A DNA stretch of 64,000 nt from Strongylocentrotus purpuratus. Its lineage: Eukaryota; Echinodermata; Echinoidea; Camarodonta; Strongylocentrotidae. The notes beneath the pieces were generated by a model that did not search any database, had not been told where the DNA came from, and saw only the letters and a list, made by a program, of their open reading frames with translations. The stretch covers positions 39,490,630 to 39,554,629 of the forward strand of contig NW_022145609.1 of NCBI RefSeq assembly GCF_000002235.5, read 5' to 3'. The stretch's first letter is position 1. The number at the start of each line of letters is the position of its first letter. A program made the position numbers and the translations under genes. Of the stretch, positions 38,003-49,100 are shown in pieces.

Positions 38003-39980
38003 CTAGACTTTAATTCGTCACTTAGACGAATTAGGTGATACGTATGATAATGGTCTACATAACGAATAATGCATTACACGATATATTATTTTGTAAACTG
38101 CTTCTCCCATTCATATGCTTCTCCCATTATGATCTATTCATATGTCAAGATTAAATTGTGTCTCCTTGATCATCATGGATCTAGGGAAGATAGATTGAAA
38201 CAATATATGACCTTCGACCCTGTGCAGTAACCAGTTACACATTTGACTCTAATTTACATCATGAAGAACACCTTTTGACGATTTTTATCTTATTCAAAGA
38301 AATGAAAATGTAATTGATAAATGATTATCATCATTATGATAATGATGATCATGATGATCATGATCATGATCATGAGCGCGATCATGACAGCTTATTGAAA
38401 AAATGAGGGTTGATTTAGATAGCATATAGTCTCAGCTACAACATACTAAAAAATCAACAAAATCCAAGCCGAAATAACGGCGATATTGCTCGCAAAAGAC
38501 AGGAATGTAGACTCCAGATTTTAGAAAAAGTCATCTCCCATAGGGATTACACGCAAAAAGTAATGGATTAAGTGAAAATAGGGTAATAATAAAGTAAAAA
38601 GGGTTATTTATGACATTATTTGCGAATCTACGTGTTTAAATAATCAAAGGAGATGGTACAGTGAAGGTCAAAAGGAAAAAAAAGTGAGGAAAAAAAAGTG
38701 TTGGAGACACCCGGACTCGAACCAGGGATCTCGAGGTTGGAAGTCAAGTGCGTTACCGATATACCAAAACATCTCCCATAGCGATTACACGTAAACGGGA
38801 AATGGAATTCAGAAATCCTACTTTGCAAGTGAAATATGAGCTTGATCCTGGCATCTAATCGAAAAATAAAAGGCACACTTTTGATAGCTCATTGTCTCAG
38901 CTACAACATATCCAAAGCTCAGCGAAAACAAAGCTAAAACAACGGAGATTTTGCTCGCGAAAGACAGGAGTGTAGGATCCAGTTTTGAGAAAAAGTCATG
39001 TCCCATAGAGAATACACGCAAAATGCGAAAAATTGACATGCCTCCTTCAATCGCAAAAATACACCCTGATACTTTTGTCAAAAATAAAAATTGTGAATAT
39101 TACATTTGTAGAAAATTGTCTCAGCTAGAACATATCAAAATTAAAAAGAAAATTGATCCACATTTACAGAGATACAATCAATTTTCCAAAAATATGCTGA
39201 CGTCATAATATGCAAATTGAATTTTTGAGTTTGGAGGCCATTATGATGACGTCATGAGTTAATTGAGGATAAAATGAGACATGAAATCATATCTCCGACT
39301 CATAATCTATCCAAATATGAAAAAATATTAGGAGTTTCTATCTATTCTAAAGAGTTACAATGAATTTTATGTAGGCATGTTTTTGCCCATGTATTGTGGA
39401 TAAAGATAACGTAAATCCGCGCGTGCTGTCAACTTTGACGGACGCTCGTTGCGTAAATAAAAGGTGAACAAATTATCAAAATGCTTGGAAAAATGTACCG
39501 AATATGATGTCAGAAAAAAATCGGCGATTCTATGTTGCAAAATGCCAGTACGCGCGAAAACGCGCGCGCATGCGCGTGTGCGTAATTTTTTTATCAAATG
39601 CTCCATATGGCCTGAAACGTATGCAAAAAAAATTTGGGATGATTTAGAGCATTTTAAATTTTTGCGCGCGCGTAAACGCGCGGACGAACGCGCACGCGCG
39701 CATTTGCGCACTTTTATTGACCTCAACTTGACCGGACGGATATTTATCTTAATCGTGATAATTATGAATGAGAAATACTTTTCCGTCATGAAGATATGAT
39801 CATTAGTTGATTTTCACAAAATGGCGCCTGGATGACGTCACGATAATTTTGACTCTCTAAAAAGTCATGCAGTTCTAAGTTAGACTAAGATCTATCATCA
39901 TAGGAAGTTTCATGATAATGGCTTTATTCAGTCTTGAGATATCCTGCGAACAAATTCGAGGAAGAATAATAATAAATAAA
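38003..39980 (+). repeat. A unit 11 (1978 bp)
   Basis: Complete A unit ending in AATAATAATAAATAAA with no hairpin and no CAGACAC tail. Confidence 0.92.
38702..38776 (-). tRNA. tRNA-Gly(TCC)-like cassette of A11
   Basis: Same as the A1 cassette, with a T6 to T7 run downstream. Confidence 0.55.
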
Positions 39981-41959
39981 CTAGACTTTAATTCGTCACT
40001 TAGACGAATTAGGTGATACGTATGATAATGGTCTACATAACGAATAATGCATTACACGATATATTATTTTGTAAAATGCTTCTCCCATTCATATGCTTCT
40101 CCCATTATGATCTATTCATATGTCAAGATTAAATTATGTCTCCTTGATCATCATGGATCTAGGGAAGATAGATTGAAACAATATATGACCTTTGACCCTG
40201 TGCAGTAACCAGTTACACATTTGACTCTAATTTACATCATGAAGAACACCTTTTGACGATTTTTATCTTATTCAAAGAAATGAAAATGTAATTGATAAAT
40301 GATTATCATCATTATGATAATGATGATCATGATGATCATGATCATGATCATGAGCGCGATCATGACATCTTATTGAAAAAATGAGGGTTGATTTAGATAG
40401 CATATAGTCTCAGCTACAACATACTAAAAAATCAACAAAATCCAAGCCGAAATAACGGCGATATTGCTCGCAAAAGACAGGAATGTAGACTCCAGATTTT
40501 AGAAAAAGTCATCTCCAATAGGGATTACACGCAAAAAGTAATGGATTAAGTGAAAATAGGGTAATAATAAAGTAAAAAGGGTTATTTATGACATTATTTG
40601 CGAATCTACGTGTTTAAATAATCAAAGGAGATGGTACAGTGAAGGTCAAAAGGAAAAAAAAGTGAAAAAAAAAAGTGTTGGAGACACCCGGACTCGAACC
40701 AGGGATCTCGAGGTTGGAAGTCAAGTGCGTTACCGATATACCAAAACATCTCCCATAGCGATTACACGTAAACGGGAAATGGAATTCAGAAATCCTACTT
40801 TGCAAGTGAAATATGAGCATGATCCCGGCATCTAATCGAAAAATAAAAGACACACTTTTGATAGCTCATTGTCTCAGCTACAACATATCCAAAGCTCAGC
40901 GAAAACAAAGCTAAAACAACGGAGATTTTGCTCGCGAAAGACAGGAGTGTAGAATCCAGTTTTGAGAAAAAGTCATGTCCCTCAGAGAATACACGCAAAA
41001 TGCGAAAAATTGACATGCCTCCTTTAATCGCAAAAATACACCATGATACTTTTGTCAAAAATAACAATTGTGAATACTACATTTGTAGAAAATTGTCTCA
41101 GCTAGAACATATTAAAATTAAAAAGAAAATTGATCCATATTTACAGAGATACAATCAATTTTCCAAAAATATGCTGACGTCATAATATGCAAATTGAAAT
41201 TTTGAGTTTGGAGGCCATTATGATGACGTCATGAGTTAATTGAGGATAAAATGAGACATGAAATCATATTTCCGACTCATAATCTATCCAAATATGAAAA
41301 AATATTAGAAGTTTCTATCTATTCTAAAGAGTTACAATGAATTTTATATAGGTATGTTTTTGCCCATGTATTGTGGATAAAGATAACGCAAATCCGCGCG
41401 TGCTGTCAACTTTGACGGACGCTCATTGCGTTAATAAAAGGTGAACAAATTATCAAAATGCTTGGAAAAATGTACCGAATATGATGACAGAAAAAAATCG
41501 GCGATTCTATGTTGCAAAATGCCAGTACGCGCGAAAACGCGCGCGAATGCGCGTGTGCGTAATTTTTTTATCAAATGCTCCATATGGCCTGAAACGTATG
41601 CAAAAAAAATTTGGGATGATTTGGAGCATTTTAAATTTTTGCGCGCGCGTAAACGCGCGGACGAACGCGCACGCGCGCATTTGCGCACTTTTATTGACCT
41701 CAACTTGACCGGACGGACATTTATCTTAATCGTGATAATTATGAATGAGAAATACTTTTCCGTTATGAAGATATGATCATTAGTTGATTTTCACAAAATG
41801 GCGCCTGGATGACGTCACGATAATTTTGACTCTCTAAAAAGTCACGCAGTTCTAAGTTAGACTAAGATCTATCATCATGGCAAGTTTCATGATAATGGCT
41901 TTATTCAGTCTTGAGATATCCTGCGAACAAATTCGAGGAAGAATAATAATAAATAATAA
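39981..41959 (+). repeat. A unit 12 (1979 bp)
   Basis: Closest to A1: both carry TCCCTCAGAGAATACACG and AAATAACAATTGTGAA where other A units have TCCCATAGAG and AAATAAAAATTG. It ends with AATAATAAATAATAA and no hairpin. Confidence 0.92.
40679..40753 (-). tRNA. tRNA-Gly(TCC)-like cassette of A12
   Basis: Same as the A1 cassette, with a T10 run downstream. Confidence 0.55.
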
Positions 41960-43972
41960 CTAGACTTTAATTCGTCACTTAGACGAATTAGGTGATACGT
42001 ATGCTAATTGTTTACATAACGAAGAATGCATTACACGATATGTTATTTCATAAAATGCTTCTCCCATTATGATCTATCCATATGTCAAGTTTAAATTGTG
42101 TCCCCTTGATCATTAGGGATCTAGGGAAGATAGATTGAAACAATATATGACCATTGACCCTGTGCAGTAACCAGTTACAACTTGAACTCTAATTTACATC
42201 ATGGAGAACACATTTTGACGATTTTATCTTAATATTCAAAGAAATAAAAATGTTATTGATAAATGATTATCATCATTATGATCATGATGATCATGATCGT
42301 AAGCGTGATCCTGACATCTTATTGAATAAATGAGGGATGATTTAGTTTGTATATAGTCTCAGCTACATCATACTAAAAAATCAACAAAATCGAAGCAGAA
42401 ATAACGGCGATATTGCTCAAAAGACAGGAATGTATAATCCAGATTTGAGAAAAAGTCATCTCCCATAGGGATTACATGCAAAAAGTAATGGATTAAGTGA
42501 AAATAGGGTAATAATAAAGAAAATGGGGTTGTTTATTACATTATTTGCGATTCTACGTGTTTTAATTATTAAAGGAGATGGTACAGTGAAAGGTCAAAAA
42601 GAAAAACAAAATTAAGGCATATATTGTGGGAGACACCCGGACTGTAACCAGGGATCTCGAGGTTTGAAGTCAAGTGCGTAACCGATATAGCAAAACATTT
42701 CCCATAGCGATTAAACGTAAACGGGAAATGGAATTCTCAAATCCTACGTTGCGAGTGAAATTTGAGCATAATCCTGACATCTGATCGAAAAATAAAAGGC
42801 AATTTGTGATAGCTTATTGTCTTAGCTACAACATAGTCGAAGCTCAGCGAAAACGAAGCTAAAACAATGGAGATTTTGCTCGCGAAAGACAGAATTGTAG
42901 AATCCAGTTTTGAGAAAAAGTCATGTCCCATAGAGAATACACGCAAAATGCGAAAAATTGACATGCCTCCTTTAATCGCAAAAATACAGCATGATACTTT
43001 TGTCAAAAATAAAAATTGTGGACACTACATTTGTAGAAAATTGTCTCAGCTAGAACATATCAAAATTAAAAAGAAAATTGATCCATATTTACAGAGATAC
43101 AATCAATTTTCCAAAAATATGCTGACGTCATAATATGCAAATTTAAATTTTGAGTTTGGAGGCCATTATGATGACGTCATGAGTTAATTGAGGATCAAAT
43201 GAGACATGAAATCATATCTCCGACTCATAATCTATCCAAATATGAAAAAATATTAGGAGTTTCGATCTATTGTAAAGAGTTACAATGAATTTTATATAGG
43301 CCTGTTTTTGCCCATGTATTGTAGATAAAGATAACGCAAATCCGCGCGTGCTGTCAACTTTGACGGACGCTCATTGCGTTAATAAAAGGTGAACAAATTA
43401 TCAAAATGCTTGGAAAAATGTACCGAATATGATGACAGAAAAAAAATCGGCGATTCTATGTTGCAAAATGCCAGTACGCGCGAAAACGCGCGCGCATGCG
43501 CGTGTGCGTAATTTTTTTATCAAATGCTCCATATGGCCTGAAACGTATGCAAAAAAAATTTGGGATGATTTGGAGCATTTTTAATTTTTGCGCGCGCGTA
43601 AACGCGCGGACGAACGCGCACGCGAACATTTGCGCACTTTTATTGACCTCAACTTGACCGGACGGATGTTTATCTTAATCGTGATAATTATGAATGAGAA
43701 ATACTTTTCCGTTATGAAGATATGATCATTAGTTGATTTTCACAAAATGGCGCCTGGATGACGTCACGATAATTTTGACTCTCTAAAAAGTCACGCAGTT
43801 CTAAGTTAGACTAAGATCTATCATCATGGCAAGTTTCATGATAATGGCTTTATTCAGTCTTGAGATATCCTGCGAACAAATTCGAGGAAGAATAATAATA
43901 AATAAATAAATAAATAATAATAAAAATCTTGACGAAATCAAAAGGTGATACGTCTACGTACGTATCACCTAA
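41960..43972 (+). repeat. A unit 13 (2013 bp), most diverged A unit
   Basis: Its 5' half has many changes (ATGCTAATTGTTTACATAACG, GATCGTAAGCGTGATCC). Its 3' half matches other A units closely, as if only one half had been homogenised. It ends with the CTACGT-loop hairpin. Confidence 0.9.
42628..42702 (-). pseudogene. Decayed tRNA-Gly-like cassette of A13
   Basis: Both promoter boxes are hit: the A box reads TGCTATATCGG and the B box GGTTACAGTCC. The anticodon loop reads CTTCAAA. Pol III promoter function is probably lost. Confidence 0.6.
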
Positions 43973-44035
43973 AAAAATAAATAAAAATCTTGACGAAATC
44001 AAAAGGTGATACGTTGACTTCGTTACGTATCACCT
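43973..44035 (+). repeat. Extra junction hairpin module
   Basis: A-rich spacer, then TCTTGACGAAATCA and the hairpin with a TGACTTCGTT loop, between A13 and B10. Confidence 0.85.
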
Positions 44036-45317
44036 AATGATACGTATACTTTGTACGCATCACCTAATGATTCCTTCAAAATTTGCAATTTCAACTTTCG
44101 ATTGAAAATTTCGATATGATCTCAACATCTGATCGAAAAACAAAGTACACCGTTTTTATAGCCCATGGTCTCAGCTATAACATACCCCAATTTGGGAGAA
44201 AACAGAGCACACATAAGATAGATAGTGCTCATAGATGAATGCCATGTAGATTCATGATGTGAACGAAATTCACCTTCCATAGACATAACACGCAAATGAC
44301 GAAAATTCTGACATGTGGCCTTTAATTGAATTTTGTACTATGATGACCTCATTAAAATGAAACTTAGTGAAAAGTGATCTTGTAGAGAATTGCCTTATCT
44401 ACAACATATCGACATTTCAAAGAGAATCGATGAATATTGAGAGAAATACACTACATTTTCCATAAATACAATGACGTCATAATATGCAATTTTGTATTTT
44501 TGACTTCCAAGGCCATTATGATGCCGTCAAGATGTACTTAATGGCCAAATGAGATATGAAATCATACCTCCGACTCATACTCTATCTAAATATGAAAAAA
44601 AAATTGGCAATCCCTATTCATCCCAATGGACTTTTCATAGGCATGTTTTTGCCCATATATGCAATGTATTACAAAAATCGCGCGTACGGACGGTTATCTT
44701 GAACGGACGCTCATTCCGTTTTTAATAGTGATAAAGAGCTAAACATGGTATCAAATTTTCCGGAAAAATATGAGGAATATTCGGTCAAGAGCTTTTGCGG
44801 AGAAATTATTTTTCGTTCGGCCGTGACGAACGAAAACGTGCAAAAATGCGTGTTTTGCGTGATTTTTTATGAAATGCTTAAAATGGCCTGAAACGTATGC
44901 AAAAAAAATTTAAGACGATTTTGAGCAATTTAAAATTTTACGCGCGCATTGACGCGCGCGCCTACGCGTACGCGCATTTTTGCGCGCATTTATTGACCTC
45001 ATATTGATCCGACGGATATTGATCTTAATCTTGATAAATATGAATGTAAAATTACTTTCCGTTATGAAGATATGATCATAAGTTGATTTTTACAAAATGG
45101 CGCCTGGATGACGTCACGATGACTTTGAGTCTTTGAAAAGTCACGCAGTTCTAAGTTAGACTAAGATCTATCATCAGTGAAAGATTCATAACAATGGCTT
45201 TATTGAGTCTTGAGATATCCTGCGAACAAATTCGAGGAAGAATAATAAAAAAAAAAAAATAAATAAAAATCTTGACGAAATCAAAAGGTGATACGTTGAC
45301 TTCGTTACGTATCACCT
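44036..45317 (+). repeat. B unit 10 (1282 bp)
   Basis: Nearly identical to B4-B9 although about 20 kb away. It differs at GATCTCAAC (GATCCCAAC in B4) and CATGTAGATTC (CATGCAGATTC in B4). Confidence 0.93.
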
Positions 45318-45457
45318 AATAAATAAATAAATAATAAAAATCTTGACGAAATCAAAAGGTGATACGTCTACGTACGTATCACCTAATAAATAAATAAATA
45401 AATAATAAAAATCTTGACGAAATCAAAAGGTGATACGTCTACGTACGTATCACCTAA
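45318..45457 (+). repeat. Two terminal hairpin modules at the array edge
   Basis: Two further modules with CTACGT loops, each preceded by AAATAAATAATAAAAATCTTG. The array stops after the last ACGTATCACCTAA and a trinucleotide microsatellite follows. Confidence 0.88.
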
Positions 45458-45503
45458 TAATAATAATAATAATAACAATAATAATAATACTAATACTAAT
45501 GAG

Positions 45504-45550
<47 letters not shown>

Positions 45551-45610
45551 CACTGCTACTACTATTTATGATGATAATAATAATAATGATGATAATAATG
45601 ATAGTTATAC
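45458..45610. repeat. Trinucleotide microsatellites (AAT)n and (ACT)n
   Basis: AAT-type repeats, about 15 ACT repeats, then degenerate ATG/AAT repeats to about 45610. The long Leu/Thr/Ser-rich frames here are artefacts. Confidence 0.9.
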
Positions 45611-45734
45611 AAATGCATAATGATAGTAATGATAATGATAATACAAATAACAATACTTATTTATGGGATCTTATTTACCCGGGGTAGTTGCAATAGCAGT
45701 TATACTGCTCTTCCAACGAGACCTGCAATAACCA

Positions 45735-45876
45735 TTATAAAATATCATTACTGGCTGGAAAGTGACGAATGTGGATTAATGTCTTGCCAAAGGACGTTCG
45801 TTAGTGCCACGATGAGATTCGAACCCTCAACACTTGGATCGAAAGTTAAGTGAATGATCAAACAGTGGCAGGATTG
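45735..45876 (-). mobile_element. tRNA-derived SINE fragment
   Basis: Minus-strand tRNA-like head at 45806-45869 with a near-consensus B box (GGTTCGAATCT) and a degraded A box. Next to it (45740-45805) is a body segment (TGGCTGGAAAGTGACGAATG) that also occurs in the SINE at 62.9 kb, so the two belong to one family. The head resembles echinoderm tRNA-derived SINEs; the family name is not certain. Confidence 0.65.
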
Positions 45877-45984
45877 ACTAGTTGAAAAGTTTGGGAGGGA
45901 TTTAACATAGCTTCTCAGTTTCCTTTCTAAGTTTGGTACACAAATCCAAGCACAATTTAAGGTTAATGTCATTATTATTCTGAC

Positions 45985-46137
45985 CAGGTTCATCAGAATC
46001 GCAGTTGGCTTCATCCAGCTCATCGTCACAGTCTACTAGTCCATCACATCTCCATGATATTGGTATGCAGACCGTATCATTGCATGTGAACTCATCTACT
46101 AGACAATCTTCTCCTGCCTGCCTTTCGTAAGCATCGC
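45985..46137 (-). CDS. LRP-like exon 9: LDL receptor class A module
   Basis: 51 codons. One complete LDLa module with six cysteines: CLVDEFTCNDTVC, then WRCDGLVDCDDELDEANC. The acidic D..DC.D..DE pattern binds calcium in this family. Acceptor CCTCACCTGCAG; donor CTG/GTCAGA is weak. Phase 1-1. If the donor is not used, the frame runs on to a stop at about 45902, which would make this a terminal exon. Confidence 0.88.
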
Positions 46138-49100
46138 CTGCAGGTGAGGTAATAACATAAGCAATAATGATGATGATGATTATAATAATAATAATAATAC
46201 TTAATAGTGATTTCAATAATATTAATAATGAAAACAATGATAATAATAATGATACAAAATTATAATAAAACTGATAATAATGATAATAATAACAACAATG
46301 ATGATAATAAAAACAGATCAGTCGGGAGCACATATATACAAATAACAACAAATATTATATAATATTCGCACTTTGTGTATTTTAGATATAAACACAGCCA
46401 AACAGACGGAAGTGCTTCATGAAAACTTTTGTTTGCCCTCTTGAACAAAATATTTAGAGTCAGACCTTCTTACGGACCTAATCCTGAGCGTATTACAGAA
46501 CCGAAAAAGAAGAAACTGGTTGCCGAACCTTTTATTAGAAGATGCCATGTTGAGTCTCAAAATAGGCTTGTATCAAGACTTTACATCTTGTCACAACTAG
46601 TACCTAAAGCATTTACCGTCGGTCCATAAGTGAATGGTGTTTTTATATCTTTCATGAACATGAATCCTGCATTCGTCTAGATGGGTTTTGTATACATGAC
46701 CTTAATTCGCCCATGCGCTAATAGTGTCTCCAACTGGCTCATCGTACATGGGATGGTTCTTCTACAATTCTACCCTTTCAACATGAACTCCCCGATGCGC
46801 ACAGTGGGAACATGAAAACTGAAACACCTTATGGGTTACGTGTTCATGGAATTAGTAAAGTGCTATGCGATTTCATATTTACATGTATTCATTAAACCAA
46901 ATAATAACTTGCATTTTTTCGTTGGGTCTAGGAAATCTCTTCATTATTATACGGCCTTCAATTCTATTCGGCTCTCATAATTTAAATATGTTCATGCTTA
47001 TGTTCTCAGTATAGTATAAAATATTTATAATTGTCATATTTGAATATTTGTGAAAAAAACTCCTTCACTAGACCAAATTGACACTCTCATATTCATTTAT
47101 AAAACGAGATGTTTTGCCTTCTTTGTATTTCAATTATTTCAAAGAGTCAAGTTGATGAAACACTGTACCCCGACTGTTCCATAAGTGGATGATACGTGGA
47201 TACTCACCATAGTAAACATGGATTCCTGATGCTTTCTGAAACTGGTACAAACTTGTAATGCCGGTCGAGGGACCCCCTCTCTTCGCCATGAACCCGATGC
47301 CTCGGTAGGAGCTGTCGTCCGTCCAGAGGGGAGACCCTCCATACCATTCTACATCTACGGGCTCGGTTTTCTGGTAGTGAAGAAGAATTTGGTGATCTTC
47401 ACCTAACGGACCACATGACTCCACTGTACCTTTCATGTCATCCAACATGAAGAGACGGGATCCTACAGCAACCCAAATAGATCATGAACAATTATTTCTC
47501 TATTATATGAAGTAAAAAGGAGAAGTAATTAGGAGAGGACTAGAAGACATATAGAGAGGGAAATGGAAAGACAGACACAGAGAGGGAGAGAGAAGGACAG
47601 AGACGAATAAACCAAAAAATATAATGAAACTACTTTAAAATACCCAATCCTGGAGAATGATTATGTTACCTTGGTCAACTGTTCGCAAGAAGAAGAAAGA
47701 GTAAATGCGAAATGAGTATGTGAAGGAAAGTTATTCTATGGTAAACTCTTATAGTAAGTTAAGGAGAATTTGAATTTAGACCACTCATGAATTACTTAAT
47801 TTGAAATCATTCTCACCATGTCGATCAAATGCCATACTTAATGGAGACAATAAGGATGATTTCTCGATTGTCTCTGGAGTCCTGTGTAATTTCTTTCTCA
47901 ATATTGCAGGAATGGTTCCATTCTGCAATGCATAAACGTCTCTGGAAGATAAAAATAAAATGAAACTCGAAGGAAATAACAACGGAGAAGAATAGTTCAA
48001 CTATTATTATTCTTAGTAGTCAAGTTTATATACAGTCTGTATAAAAAGTGTACTCAACTTTGGTAGCTCCTAATTAAAAAGTCGTTAACTATACAACTTT
48101 GAAATCTATTTCATGATGAACAGTAACTTGTTTTCAGTCCAATGATACCCTATGTTCAAAATTCTTTTGCCACTCGTAACTGAGCACCAGGGTCTTTTAA
48201 AAAATATCACCTTGTACCAAGTGTGGGCTGATGAAACGAATGTAAGTCAGGCCATATACATGTGTTTCTTTGGTCTTAAATCCTTCTAAAAATTAAAGTA
48301 TGCCCATTGCTTCAGTGCTTCATTGTTTAACATCATGCATTGTATCTAGGCTTTTACAGAACCTTGTTGCAATCCTTTGGATAACCTGTAATTATTTTGA
48401 ACAGCCTGTTCACTTCTTGTCTGGTGATATCTAAGTTCTCTCTGCTTGCCCATAATGTGTTTATATCTCGAATAACGAATAAAAAAAAAGGTTACTACAC
48501 CAACATGCAATAAAGAACAAATATGATCCGTATAAGAAATATTATGACAGTAGACTTTCATTAAAAAAAGATATCCAAAATAAACTTTAACCATTTTGTA
48601 TCATCCAGTGAGAAGGGTTACCTTAAAAAGGGGATGTAAATGAAGTCAAGATATTAATCATCAACACCAAGAGAATTTCATAAATTTTGCTTGTATTAAC
48701 TTGAGTTTGAGTTGATATTAACATCTTTTCTTTTCAGCTGCCTAATAGTGCATGTAAATAAGTGAGCAATTGTTTTAGGAATGAGATACCACACACATAG
48801 TGGCTTTTGACCAACATTCATTGCTTCAGCCCAAACTTGGTACAAGAGGATTTTGACAATTCTTTTTGGAAAGCAATATGTATCATAAGATAGGGTATAG
48901 TTACTTTTTACCATAACATATAATGCACGATCACCTGGGTTATAACTAATATAAGAAGCTAATAAAGTTGGGAGGACGTTTTTTGATACGCACTGTATAC
49001 TAATCGAAAACTAAAATCTGTACTTTTTATAAAGCATAGTCGTAGCCCCTAAAGGAAGGTCTACGTGATCAGTTCATATATTTCAAACCCTGTAAAACTA

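Larger units (their letters stand above)
1..45457 (+). repeat. Tandem macrosatellite array of A, B and C units
   Basis: The whole stretch consists of head-to-tail units, all in the same orientation, joined at a precise 5' boundary (CTAGACTTTAATTCG for A and C, AATGATACGTA for B). All types share about the last kilobase: a TGACGTCA-rich segment, the words GGCATGTTTTTGCC and GGACGCTCATT, two CG-rich tracts, and a closing segment with TGAGATATCCTGCGAAC. They differ upstream. The array begins before base 1 and ends at 45457, where it meets a trinucleotide microsatellite. It is interrupted only by the LINE fragment near 12-13 kb and the foldback element at 32325-35329. No open reading frame looks like a real protein. 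I do not recognise the family. It could be a satellite, or a tandemly inserting mobile element; the sequence alone does not decide. Confidence 0.93.

Noticed and set aside
1502..40753. Functional tRNA-Gly gene cluster
   Set aside because: The anticodon stem does not pair and three bases are inserted before the D arm, so aminoacylation is unlikely; reported as tRNA-like instead.
1428..40853. Recurrent minus-strand frames with SNLEIPGSSPGVS
   Set aside because: This peptide is a translation of the T arm and anticodon region of the tRNA-like cassette.
2254..41776. Arg/Ala-rich frames on both strands (ARARSSARLRARK and similar) in A units
   Set aside because: They are translations of the CGCGCG tracts on both strands; overlapping frames in both directions argue against coding.
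1..45457. Classification of the array as a standard Helitron array
   Set aside because: The junction module has TC..CTAA ends and a hairpin, but the hairpin includes the CT of the terminus, A units begin CTAGAC rather than TC, and no Rep/helicase is seen. Kept only as a hypothesis.
45414..45687. Leu-, Thr- and Asn-rich frames
   Set aside because: They are translations of the AAT and ACT microsatellites.
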